A DNA stretch of 32,850 nucleotides from Scybalousia_A sp052170555 (GTDB lineage Bacteria; Bacteroidota; Bacteroidia; Bacteroidales; P3), in contig JBQNAI010000015.1 in NCBI GenBank assembly GCA_052170555.1, forward strand, positions 1 through 32,850. The letters run 5' to 3'. The number at the start of each line of letters is the position of its first letter. Position 1 is the stretch's first letter. A program made the position numbers and the translations under genes. Shown here piece after piece: positions 8,162-16,219 of this stretch. A model generated the notes under the pieces. That model saw nothing but the letters and a program-made list of their open reading frames with translations, was not told the DNA's origin and searched no databases.

Positions 8162-10333
8162 TTATTTAATTATTTTTAATTCATCTATTAGTCTTTGGCA
8201 ATTTGCGAATTTGTCTATTACAAATAGCACATATCTTGAATCAACGCAAATTGTTCTTTGTAAATCAGGTTCGAAAGCTATGTCTCCAGACATTGCCTCC
8301 CAGTTGCCATCAAAAGCTAAACCGATTAGTTCACCATTTGCATTGATGACCGGAGACCCAGAGTTGCCTCCTGTTATATCGTTATTGGTAAGAAAATTTA
8401 CTATTAATTTACCATCTTTGTTCGCATATTGACCATAATCTTTTGTTTTGTATAATTCTTTCAATTTGTTAGGAACAATAAATTCGTCATTAGTAGCATC
8501 TTCCTTTTCCATTATGCCTTCGATGGTTGTTGTATAATCATAATGAATTGCATCTGCCGGATAGTAATCTAAGACAGTACCATAAGTCATTCGCATTGTG
8601 AAATTGGCATCAGGATAGCGTACTAAATTAGGATCCATTTCCTTTAATGCCATCACAAAGTTTTGTCTTGCATCAGCAAATTTAATGTTTGCCTGTTCGG
8701 TTTGCTCATCTTGTCCGACTAGAGCACCATACATAGCCATAACCACTTGACTCATTAAATCCTTTTCTAATTTTTTTGCCTTAGGTTTTGATATAAACTT
8801 ATTGTAATTTGCTTCATTTGCAAAAATACTCTTTTTAAAAATTTGTTCTGTTAATTTATCTATACCACCGGCCTTTGCAATTAAATCTCTGATAATTTTG
8901 ATTTGACAGTCTACAGGAAGGTTATTCTCCATTTGTAACAAAGCACGAAATAGATCCATTTCTGTTTCTTGATCATAGTTTTTGAAGTGTTCACTTGCGG
9001 TCATGCGCAATTTTTCGATCATATCTTTGTCCAATTTCTTCGCTGCCTGTGCAAATGTTATGTTTAATGTTTGACGCAAAGCTAACATGCCTCGTTGAGA
9101 TAGATATAGACCCAAGTTGTGATACCATGAAGTCTTGTTTTGAATAGAGTTGGCAACTATGTTGGAAGACGTACGCAAGTCTTCAATGATTGTTTTGTAT
9201 TGATTCCTGTTATCACCACCTTCTTTTATCCATTGCTCCAAACGATTTTCAATAGAACGTTTTTTATCAAATACTTTCAAACGCTTGAGTCCTCTACTTT
9301 CTCCTTGTTTATTCTTCCACATATTCATTATGGAGGCATAGTCAGAGGCATATTTAAGTTTGACCGCTTGATCTGCATCCATGTGTTTTTTCATTACGGG
9401 AAGCATATAACTACCTGCCTTATAGATAGCTGGATTTATATTTTGAAGTGTATTTTTTACCTCATATGATGTCATATACCTATCTGTGCTGCCAGGATAT
9501 CCCCAAATCATTGCAAAATCATCCTTTTGAACGCCTTTGATGTTAATAGGAAGATAATGTTTTGGCTTATAAGGGACATTGTCCTTAGAATAGCTGGCAG
9601 GCTCATTATTTTTGTTTGCATAAACTCTGAATATGGAAAAATCTCCCGTATGCCTAGGCCACATCCAATTGTCAGTATCTCCGCCGTATTTACCAATGGA
9701 AGACGGAGGAGCACCAACAAGACGAATATCATTGAATACTTCATAAATAAACATATAATACTCATTACCTTCGAAGAATTCTTTTACCTCAACATTGTAT
9801 TTACCTTCTTCACTATATTGTTTGACTAACTCATCTATTTTGTTTTGAATGTCTTGTGCGAATTTACTTTTGTTTATTGCCTTTACATTGTTACCAAGTA
9901 TTTCCTTGGTAACATCCTTCATTTCTTTGAGAAATGAAACATACAATCCTTCAATAGGTATTTCTTCTTCATAACTATTAGCCCAAAACCCATTAGTCAA
10001 ATAATCGTGCTCTACAGTTGAAGATGTAGCAATGGCATCGTAACCACAGTGATGGTTGGTAAACATTAGTCCATTTGGAGAGACAATCTCTCCCGTACAA
10101 AAATTACCCATTTGAACTATGGCATCTTTTAGAGATGAATGATTGATACTGTAAAGATCATCTGCAGTTAATTTCAAACCTAGTTTTTGCATATCTGCAT
10201 AATTCAACTGTTTAAAAAACATTGGTAACCACATCCCTTCATCCGGCGGGTTCAAAAGTTTAGATGTCGGATTTGCTACGCTCACAAGCGAAGTAAGTAC
10301 TAACGTTATTAAACTAAAAACTTTTTTTTTCAT
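8162..10333 (-). CDS. Secreted S46 family dipeptidyl-peptidase, DPP7-like
   Basis: 723 residues from the ATG at 10333, chosen because it gives a clean signal peptide (MKKKVFSLITLVLTSLVSVA); an in-frame ATG 27 bases upstream would bury it. The chymotrypsin-like triad is visible: TNHHC with H95, TGDF with D231, and GGNSGSP with S660. DPP7 and DPP11 remove dipeptides from peptide N-termini in the periplasm and feed peptide use by Bacteroidales. The residue in FDGNWE (G676) matches the glycine that marks DPP7 (hydrophobic P1); DPP11 has arginine there for Asp/Glu. The C-terminal half is helical, as in the family. No clear TAnnTTTG promoter was found upstream. Confidence 0.93.
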   Translation of the reverse strand: MKKKVFSLITLVLTSLVSVANPTSKLLNPPDEGMWLPMFFKQLNYADMQKLGLKLTADDLYSINHSSLKDAIVQMGNFCTGEIVSPNGLMFTNHHCGYDAIATSSTVEHDYLTNGFWANSYEEEIPIEGLYVSFLKEMKDVTKEILGNNVKAINKSKFAQDIQNKIDELVKQYSEEGKYNVEVKEFFEGNEYYMFIYEVFNDIRLVGAPPSSIGKYGGDTDNWMWPRHTGDFSIFRVYANKNNEPASYSKDNVPYKPKHYLPINIKGVQKDDFAMIWGYPGSTDRYMTSYEVKNTLQNINPAIYKAGSYMLPVMKKHMDADQAVKLKYASDYASIMNMWKNKQGESRGLKRLKVFDKKRSIENRLEQWIKEGGDNRNQYKTIIEDLRTSSNIVANSIQNKTSWYHNLGLYLSQRGMLALRQTLNITFAQAAKKLDKDMIEKLRMTASEHFKNYDQETEMDLFRALLQMENNLPVDCQIKIIRDLIAKAGGIDKLTEQIFKKSIFANEANYNKFISKPKAKKLEKDLMSQVVMAMYGALVGQDEQTEQANIKFADARQNFVMALKEMDPNLVRYPDANFTMRMTYGTVLDYYPADAIHYDYTTTIEGIMEKEDATNDEFIVPNKLKELYKTKDYGQYANKDGKLIVNFLTNNDITGGNSGSPVINANGELIGLAFDGNWEAMSGDIAFEPDLQRTICVDSRYVLFVIDKFANCQRLIDELKIIK

Positions 10334-10463
10334 TTCTTTTCTTAAATTTATTATTATCATTTTATACTTCTATTTTATTCTTGTATAATACCCTTTAATT
10401 CTCTTGCATCTTTATAGTAAAGTTTATGTAAACCGATAGAATCATATCATAAAGCAAATAAAA

Positions 10464-10856
10464 CTATCCATTATTGAAATGATTTTTAACGACCACAAAT
10501 TGTTTTTTAATGAAACTTTTTTGTGTTATTACGTTGGTTAGGACATCTATTTTGACATTGTATTGCAGTTCTGCTATAGATTCAATGCATCGTTTTTTGA
10601 AAAGAATGTTTTTACTACATAGAAGACTTTTGCTGATAACATTCTTATTTTTCATAAGTCCTAAGTATATAGACGTTAATATTGAAAATTTTCCATTTAA
10701 GAGGCTATCAGTTGTTTCAATGAGGTGATTATTTAATTGTTTTTTAGACTTGACACAGATACCCAGAGCGAACAAACAACTAACAGACTTATTTGGTTTG
10801 CTATTCAATTTCTCTAATAAAGATTTTAAGCTGTTGTTTTCTTTTAGTAATGACAT
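10464..10856 (-). CDS. Hypothetical 130-residue protein with a well-formed promoter
   Basis: I do not recognise this protein. It is basic, with a leucine/lysine-rich N-terminal helix (MSLLKENNSLKSLLEKLN), three cysteines spread over the chain, and no signal peptide or membrane segment. Support comes from upstream: a TTTG/20 bp/TAATTTTG promoter reads into it (10909-10940) and leaves a leader of about 45 bases. Two shorter ORFs overlap on the plus strand but have no promoter or family features. It lies 130 bp upstream of the S46 peptidase ATG in the same direction, so the two might be co-transcribed. It could be a small regulator. Confidence 0.5.
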   Translation of the reverse strand: MSLLKENNSLKSLLEKLNSKPNKSVSCLFALGICVKSKKQLNNHLIETTDSLLNGKFSILTSIYLGLMKNKNVISKSLLCSKNILFKKRCIESIAELQYNVKIDVLTNVITQKSFIKKQFVVVKNHFNNG

Positions 10857-10908
10857 GCTGTGTTTATTCTATTCTTTTCTAGTTTTAGATTGTGATATTG
10901 ACAGCTTG

Positions 10909-10940
10909 CAAAATTACAAATATTTTGCGATATGACCAAA
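10909..10940 (-). promoter_or_regulatory. Bacteroidota-type promoter for the 130-aa gene
   Basis: Read on the minus strand: TTTG (10940-10937), a 20-bp spacer, then TAATTTTG (10916-10909), which matches the -33 TTTG / -7 TAnnTTTG consensus of the primary sigma factor of this phylum. The extended -7 reads GTAATTTTGC. Transcription would start near 10902, about 45 bases before the ATG at 10856. Confidence 0.7.
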
Positions 10941-10975
10941 TTGTGCAATACGGATGCCGTTTCACAAAACTAATC

Positions 10976-11012
10976 TCAAGAAAGAATTTACTGATGTCAA
11001 GAAAGAATTTTA
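10976..11012 (+). repeat. Two direct repeats TCAAGAAAGAATTT, 21 bp apart
   Basis: Copies at 10976-10989 and 10997-11010 are identical over 14 bases and start exactly 21 bp (two helical turns) apart, so a protein could bind both on one DNA face. The same motif with the same phase occurs at 26700-26730. LytTR-type response regulators are known to use direct repeats with this period, but no such regulator is encoded in the window. Confidence 0.55.
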
Positions 11013-11253
11013 CAAAGTGCCACTTTATATTTAGCGGGTATCGGTTGAAAAGAATATAATGTGAAATAAAAAAGATGATGTAAAAAAGTCTGATATTGAC
11101 TTTGTTTAACGGTGGTACATTGCATAATATTAATGTTTGTTTAATGTTATTAAGTACGACAAGTATACTCGTGAGTATTATAAATTGATAATCTGCATAA
11201 ATTTTTTTTATTTTAACAAGATTTTATTATTTTTTTGCAAAAACTATTGTCTG

Positions 11254-11287
11254 TTTGTGTCTTCTTCGTAGAAAAATATTAAATTTG
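11254..11287 (+). promoter_or_regulatory. Candidate promoter for the 942-aa T9SS protein
   Basis: TTTG at 11254-11257 and TAAATTTG at 11280-11287 with a 22-bp spacer, at the long end of the range seen in this phylum. Transcription would start near 11294, leaving a leader of about 23 bases before the ATG at 11317. Confidence 0.55.
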
Positions 11288-11316
11288 CAGTCTAATTTGT
11301 AAAAAATAGAACGAAT

Positions 11317-14145
11317 ATGAATACGATAAGGCGTTTATTGAATGGTTTTGTGTTTGTTATTGGTCTATATATCTGTTGTAACGGTATCTTATGGGCACAA
11401 TCTCCCGCGGTGGCTACGGGACAGGGATGTGCTAATGTGGAAATAAGAGAGATAATGGGAGGAGACACTGTTAGTTTTTCTGCACTTCAACGTAACAATG
11501 GACTTATTTTGAGTTGCGATACCTCCTCTCGTCTTCTTATTCCGATAGGTTTCGCACCAGGATATCCCGATCCTGATAGCGGTTACTATACTTGCGAACA
11601 GATTACATACGATCCTCCAATGCAATTCTTTGATGCAACGGCTGTTCAACAGGGGAAACAGTTTAAGATAACTTTACCGGTAGATGACTGTTGGGGAGAG
11701 TTATTCTCTTTTGACTACTATTTTCCCACTTCTATAGATAGCGATACTCCGGCTTTTAAGTTTTTCTTTTATGATGAGAGCTATAACCAGGTTATAGCGA
11801 ATAGTAATGGTGTTTTACATATGTTTAACTCTTCTTCCCCACTTTTGGCATACGCTATTTCTAAAGGTAAAAATCTCTATCAAAAACCGACTAACAATGA
11901 TTATATACATTGTCCTTATAGTCCATCTGCTCCTTTTCCCGACAATAGAGCTTTCTGGGGATTGGAAGTTAATCCGACACTCAATGGTATAAGTGCTCCT
12001 TTTTGTGATATCCATTATGGTAATGCTTCAGGTAATCAGGGATTTTATATATCTTTCATTGGTGAATACCCATGTAGAATGTGTGTATTGTCTATTTATG
12101 ATGTTCCCATGTTCGGTAATTACAATACTTCAGATACATCGCGTATCACATCCATGATAGTTTTGTACGAAACTACGAATGTAATTGAGTTTTATTTGAA
12201 GAGAAAGCCGGCTTATACTTCCACCAACAACAGCAAGTCTGTGCTTGGGATACAAAATATTGACGGAACGATTGCAACAAGCATAGTTAACAAGAAGTAC
12301 AAAGGAACCAATCAAACGCAATCTTATAACAATACTGTTTGGGAGGCAACTAATGAGGCATGGCGTATAAAACCTGTCGGGGAATTGAATAAGACTTATA
12401 AATGGTATAAAAAGAATTCTTTGGGTGCTCAGGCTGGAGTTATGCAAGAAATAGTGGCTAATTCACAATTTCAAGTTATTGCTAACCCAGGTGAAGAAGA
12501 GGGAGCCACATGGTACTTTTGTAAAATGGGAGTAACACGTATGGAAGACGGATTGGAGTTTGATGTTTGGGATTCAATATTGGTTCATCCCTTAGATATA
12601 CCTGCTTTGACACATTCTCACAATAGTGCAGATAATCAAGCAACAGTTATGATGAATGTAGACAGTACAGCTTTGCATGATACAATATGTGCAGGAGATA
12701 GGGTGATATTTAGACTTAGTGGGGGGGATTCTATTTATTTTGTTGAACCTGCTACATTAAATGGTACGAAAATTGTAAACGGCACTGTGACTGTTTCGCA
12801 GCCAGCAGATGTTGATTTTGTATTCTACAAATTTAAAGTGAATAACTACAAAAATGGAGAATTGGTTTGTACAAGATATGATTCAGTGTATATACACAAT
12901 AGAAAGGTTGCAATAAATATAGGATCGGATACTGTAGTATGTAAAGGAAGTCCCGTTGTCTATAAAAATCTTTCGCAAGATAGTATAGGCTCTTACCTTT
13001 GGAAGTTTACAGGAGAAAACGATCTTTCCTTCAATACGAGTGATGTTAATTTTATTCCGCAAAAAAGCGGAACCCTTTCTTTGAAATTCACCGATAATAG
13101 AGGATGTAATGCTCAGGATATGGCACAAATTACTGTTGTTGATTATCCGCAGGTAAATATAGAGGGTCAAATGGAAATTTGTAGTGGGACAAGTACGACC
13201 CTTTCTGTTAAATCTAATATTGAGGATGTAAATTATCTTTGGAATGACGGACCTGGAAATGATGTCATTACCGTTAGCCCAATGTCTACACAAGATTATT
13301 CGGTTACGGTTAAAACTAACCAGGCTTCTTGTTCAACAACCAAGACTGCTACCGTATTAGTTACTCCTATTCCGCAGATTAAGATGTATGATGACAGGCA
13401 TATATGCGAACAAGAGACAGCTTTGATAGGAGTAAAAGGAGATGCCGATCGCTACGTGTGGAGTACTGAAGATGTATCGGTTAATCAAGGGACTTTGACT
13501 GAATATACGGTAATCCCTGATAAAACTACATACTATACGGTCACTGCTTACAATCATCCTAAGCTTAATTGCGAAAGTTCGTCTACAATGACTGTTTTTG
13601 TAGAGAAAAAACCTATACCTGTAATTAGTTTTTCTCCGGATTTTGTTGATGAGTTGACTCCTGTTGTCGTATTTACGGACAATACGGAGGGGATAGTGGA
13701 TCGCAGATGGGATATTTCAGACGGTGCAACCTCAACCGATAAAAATTTTAGGCATAATTTTGATATTGTAGATTCAATAATGACGTACTATGTTACACTT
13801 GTAGGAATTACGGGTTATGGTTGTAGAGATTCTCTTACAACAAAAATTTCTGTTGTAAGAGACCATCATATTTGGGCCCCTACTGGTGTATATATTCACT
13901 CAGTCAGTCAAACCAATTCACAGTTTCGCGTGATAGTTGATGCGGTTAAGGACTTTAATCTCAAAATTTTTAACCGTTGGGGTACGATAGTGTTTGAAAC
14001 AAATGATGTGTATGAGGCTTGGAATTGCACCTACAAAGGTAAGTTCGTTGAACAAGGGGTATATACTTGGTATGCAAGTTATCATCATTTGGATACTCCA
14101 GATAGATTGATGCAGAAGACTGGGGCTTTTATGGTTTATAATTAG
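11317..14145 (+). CDS. Large secreted protein with Ig/PKD-like repeats and T9SS type B (CHU_C) C-terminus
   Basis: 942 residues. A signal peptide (about 1-28, ending ILWAQ) is followed by an N-terminal module resembling the lectin-like first domain of gliding-motility-associated cell-surface proteins. Several Ig/PKD-like beta repeats follow (about 420-850), each with a cysteine near the start (DTICAGD, DTVVCKGS, MEICSGTS, RHICEQE). The last ~85 residues carry FNRWGTIVFETN, a W-containing turn and KTGAFMVYN, the CHU_C sorting domain recognised by the type IX secretion system. The protein is therefore expected at the cell surface or released, probably as an adhesin-like or structural protein. 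Its ligand cannot be read from the sequence. The TPR gene follows 25 bases later. Confidence 0.9.
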   Translation: MNTIRRLLNGFVFVIGLYICCNGILWAQSPAVATGQGCANVEIREIMGGDTVSFSALQRNNGLILSCDTSSRLLIPIGFAPGYPDPDSGYYTCEQITYDPPMQFFDATAVQQGKQFKITLPVDDCWGELFSFDYYFPTSIDSDTPAFKFFFYDESYNQVIANSNGVLHMFNSSSPLLAYAISKGKNLYQKPTNNDYIHCPYSPSAPFPDNRAFWGLEVNPTLNGISAPFCDIHYGNASGNQGFYISFIGEYPCRMCVLSIYDVPMFGNYNTSDTSRITSMIVLYETTNVIEFYLKRKPAYTSTNNSKSVLGIQNIDGTIATSIVNKKYKGTNQTQSYNNTVWEATNEAWRIKPVGELNKTYKWYKKNSLGAQAGVMQEIVANSQFQVIANPGEEEGATWYFCKMGVTRMEDGLEFDVWDSILVHPLDIPALTHSHNSADNQATVMMNVDSTALHDTICAGDRVIFRLSGGDSIYFVEPATLNGTKIVNGTVTVSQPADVDFVFYKFKVNNYKNGELVCTRYDSVYIHNRKVAINIGSDTVVCKGSPVVYKNLSQDSIGSYLWKFTGENDLSFNTSDVNFIPQKSGTLSLKFTDNRGCNAQDMAQITVVDYPQVNIEGQMEICSGTSTTLSVKSNIEDVNYLWNDGPGNDVITVSPMSTQDYSVTVKTNQASCSTTKTATVLVTPIPQIKMYDDRHICEQETALIGVKGDADRYVWSTEDVSVNQGTLTEYTVIPDKTTYYTVTAYNHPKLNCESSSTMTVFVEKKPIPVISFSPDFVDELTPVVVFTDNTEGIVDRRWDISDGATSTDKNFRHNFDIVDSIMTYYVTLVGITGYGCRDSLTTKISVVRDHHIWAPTGVYIHSVSQTNSQFRVIVDAVKDFNLKIFNRWGTIVFETNDVYEAWNCTYKGKFVEQGVYTWYASYHHLDTPDRLMQKTGAFMVYN

Positions 14146-14170
14146 TAATATCACAATACATGTTATTATA

Positions 14171-14452
14171 ATGGACAATGATGGAATTTTGACTCGGATT
14201 CGTTCTTTAACCGATGCTGAACAATATGACAAGGCTATACAAGAGTTAGATATTGTACTGAAAGAAAATAATAAGAACGACATGGCGTGGTATCTTAAAG
14301 GGAATATTTTTAAAAAAATGGAAAATTGGCAGGATGCTATCAATTGTTATACCGAAGCGATAAGCATTAATCCTAAGAATCCTGCAACTACTATGCGTAG
14401 AATTTGTATTGATATTCTAAATTTCTATGATAAGACGATGTATAATCCATGA
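14171..14452 (+). CDS. Small tetratricopeptide-repeat protein
   Basis: 93 residues. Helices EQYDKAIQELDIVLKEN and MAWYLKGNIFKKMENWQDA, then INCYTEAISINPKN, give about two TPR units with the usual small residues and the terminal N-P. There is no signal peptide, so it is cytoplasmic. It starts 25 bases after the T9SS cargo gene, with no promoter or terminator between them, and the transcript ends at the hairpin at 14601-14650. TPR units mediate protein contacts; a role in handling the secreted protein is only an inference. The short C-terminal tail (TMRRICIDILNFYDKTMYNP) is not TPR-like. Confidence 0.8.
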   Translation: MDNDGILTRIRSLTDAEQYDKAIQELDIVLKENNKNDMAWYLKGNIFKKMENWQDAINCYTEAISINPKNPATTMRRICIDILNFYDKTMYNP

Positions 14453-14600
14453 AAATTTTTCGGATATTTGATAAAAGTAGATAAACATAAAGCTTTGCTA
14501 ATAGAATTATTGTAACAATGTAATATGTTATGATAGGATGGTTCCGTATGTTTATAGACAAAATATTGGTGTGTAGAGTATTGTAATGAAGTTGCATAAT

Positions 14601-14650
14601 ACAAAAATAAAGTGCGACATCGATATGTTAATGTTGCACTTTATTTTTGT
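14601..14650. terminator. Strong bidirectional hairpin terminator
   Basis: Arms 14601-14615 and 14636-14650 are a perfect 15-bp inverted repeat; pairing continues for five more pairs, one of them a G-U. The outer stem is A-rich on the left and T-rich on the right, so either strand gives a hairpin ending in a U-tract. It lies between the converging TPR gene (plus) and the 147-aa secreted protein (minus). Confidence 0.85.
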
Positions 14651-14729
14651 GAAATGTTATTCCTACTCAATATGATCCTAATTCATACTAATATTATTAA
14701 ATTTTGTATCAAGTACTCATGTGTAAAAA

Positions 14730-15173
14730 CTAATTTTCTTCCTGCTTTTTAGTTAAAATGTACTCTTCAACATGATTAATCCCCGAGTAAGGCGATAAAA
14801 GATTGCCAATAAAGAAAGGTTTTTTATATGTATTAAGAGAATAATCTCTGACAAAACCATAGTACGTAGTATCACCAGGTTCAAAAGCGTGAGAAATCTT
14901 GCCATTGTACCCGTCTCTGCAATCAACCTCCATAGAAAAGAAATAGATAGAGCCATCATTAGCACGAATTACATCAAAGTTGGTAAAACGTATCATAGAA
15001 AATTTTAAAATATTCTTTCTGATTTCTAAAAGCTCAGCATCTGTTGTGCGAGCATTGATAGCAACAACTACATAATCCTTAGAAAAATAAGCCGGAGCCC
15101 AACTTTTAGGTGATTGGGCAAATAACATCCCGCTCAATAGCGATAACATTACTATAAAAAACGACTTCTTCAT
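14730..15173 (-). CDS. Small secreted protein of unknown function
   Basis: 147 residues from the ATG at 15173. This start gives a textbook signal peptide, MKKSFFIVMLSLLSGMLFAQ, and lies about 80 bases after a TAAATTTG -7 box (15258-15265). An upstream in-frame start at 15260 would coincide with that promoter element and hide the signal peptide, so it is rejected. The mature part is soluble and rich in aromatics (AYFSKDYVVVAINARTTDAE, FEPGDTTYYGFVRDYSLNTY), with one cysteine (CRDGYNG). No CHU_C or Por sorting domain is visible, so the protein is probably periplasmic. I do not recognise the family. Confidence 0.75.
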   Translation of the reverse strand: MKKSFFIVMLSLLSGMLFAQSPKSWAPAYFSKDYVVVAINARTTDAELLEIRKNILKFSMIRFTNFDVIRANDGSIYFFSMEVDCRDGYNGKISHAFEPGDTTYYGFVRDYSLNTYKKPFFIGNLLSPYSGINHVEEYILTKKQEEN

Positions 15174-15681
15174 ATTGTTTTGTATATTATATTTGCTTTT
15201 ATTTATAGCTAATCTTATACTGTACGTTAAAATAATAACGTCTACTAAACTGGATTGCAAATTTAGTTATAAAAAATGATTTAAGGGTGATTTACATCGC
15301 TTTTTTCTTATAAAAATATCTTTTTGAGGTCATAGGTCCTGATCGTCAAGTGATACTTAATCATAAAATATATGTAAAGCAGAGTCCTATTGTGTTTTGC
15401 AAATCAGTTATCATAGAAAGATATTTGTACGGTAAAATTATGAAAATGAAATAAATTAGTTGTTTGTTTTTAATTATGAAATAATTTTTTTGTCTTCAAG
15501 AAATAATTTTTTCTTTTTGCACTTTAATTTATAGATACTAATAATTATTTTCTTGGCATTATATGCAATTTTATTGTAATATTAAAACGAATGAATAAAT
15601 ACAGATTTTTAGTTTAATTGGAAGCAATATTGATAGTTTCTAATTAGAAGATTAAGATTGTTACCCATAGAAAAGACAACA
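15174..15681. other. Intergenic region with a -7 box and an A/T-tract direct repeat
   Basis: 508 bp without a gene. It contains the minus-strand TAAATTTG box at 15258-15265 and a 13-base direct repeat GAAATAATTTTTT at 15478-15490 and 15500-15512 (22 bp apart). The rest is AT-rich with scattered stops, and no RNA gene is recognisable. Confidence 0.5.
15258..15265 (-). promoter_or_regulatory. -7 element for the 147-aa secreted protein
   Basis: Minus strand TAAATTTG fits TAnnTTTG and is followed by C as in other promoters here. No clear TTTG box is found 19-22 bp upstream, so the promoter may need an activator. Confidence 0.45.
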
Positions 15682-16116
15682 TTACTTGATTTTGTCAAAA
15701 TCAGAAAAAGCTTTGCGATATTCCTGGGGTATATTCTTTGATTGTTTTGAAATATTATCCATAGCACTCAATACACTATAACAAGTCGTTTTGACTTTAT
15801 TACTATTTTTGTCCATTATGCGTTGGAACATTTTAACACTCCTATTACCAAAAGATAAAGTCTTTGTTTGAACTAATATATCATCATTACCTTCTACGGG
15901 TGCCAAAAAATCAAATTCTGTATGTACCAATACCAAATCAATATCTGACAGATTTAGTTTTTTATTTAATACATACTGAAAATAATTGACTCTGCCGACA
16001 TCAAAATAGTGGCATAGGAATCCATTATTGACGTGATTTAGTGCATCTAAATCTGCAAAACGTATTTGAATTGGTACGCTATGGCGGAATGTTGTTGTGT
16101 CAAAATCGTAGTTCAT
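15682..16116 (-). CDS. Acyl-CoA thioesterase, 4HBT/YbgC-like hotdog protein
   Basis: 144 residues, a single hotdog domain. The family motif is at 19-45: IRFADLDALNHVNN with D24 and H28, then a helix with FDVGRVNYF. D24 and the N-H-V-N turn correspond to the active-site region of 4-hydroxybenzoyl-CoA thioesterase relatives, which hydrolyse acyl-CoA thioesters in the cytoplasm. The substrate chain length cannot be told. The gene is transcribed divergently from tadA, with the start codons 103 bp apart and mirrored -7 boxes between them. The C-terminus (YRKAFSDFDKIK) is normal. Confidence 0.85.
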   Translation of the reverse strand: MNYDFDTTTFRHSVPIQIRFADLDALNHVNNGFLCHYFDVGRVNYFQYVLNKKLNLSDIDLVLVHTEFDFLAPVEGNDDILVQTKTLSFGNRSVKMFQRIMDKNSNKVKTTCYSVLSAMDNISKQSKNIPQEYRKAFSDFDKIK

Positions 16117-16137
16117 TTTTTTTTACGCTAATTTCTT

Positions 16138-16201
16138 GCAAAATTACAATAAAATTTTCAACACTAAATGTTCAAGATTGCTTATTGTGTTGTAATTTTG
16201 C
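16138..16201. promoter_or_regulatory. Divergent promoters of the thioesterase gene and tadA
   Basis: The two -7 boxes are mirror images: TAATTTTG on the minus strand at 16146-16139 and on the plus strand at 16193-16200. With flanks they form a perfect 12-bp inverted repeat (GCAAAATTACAA at 16138-16149, TTGTAATTTTGC at 16190-16201) 40 bp apart. Neither has a consensus TTTG at the right distance. Confidence 0.6.
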
Positions 16202-16219
16202 TAAAAAATTAATAATACT

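Larger units (their letters stand above)
10936..11316. other. Regulatory intergenic region between divergent genes
   Basis: 381 bp with no gene, between the minus-strand 130-aa gene and the plus-strand T9SS cargo gene. It contains part of the minus promoter, a 21-bp-phased direct repeat (10976-11012), a 13-bp palindrome AAAGTG-C-CACTTT at 11014-11026, and the plus promoter near 11254-11287. The sequence from 11030 to 11250 is AT-rich with nothing else recognisable. Confidence 0.6.

Noticed and set aside
9508..9765. ORFs on both strands inside the S46 peptidase gene (also 9140-9469 and 9527-9829)
   Set aside because: Shadows in other frames of a well-supported peptidase gene.
10510..10935. 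Two plus-strand ORFs opposite the 130-aa gene
   Set aside because: No promoter or family features, whereas the minus-strand ORF has a good promoter.
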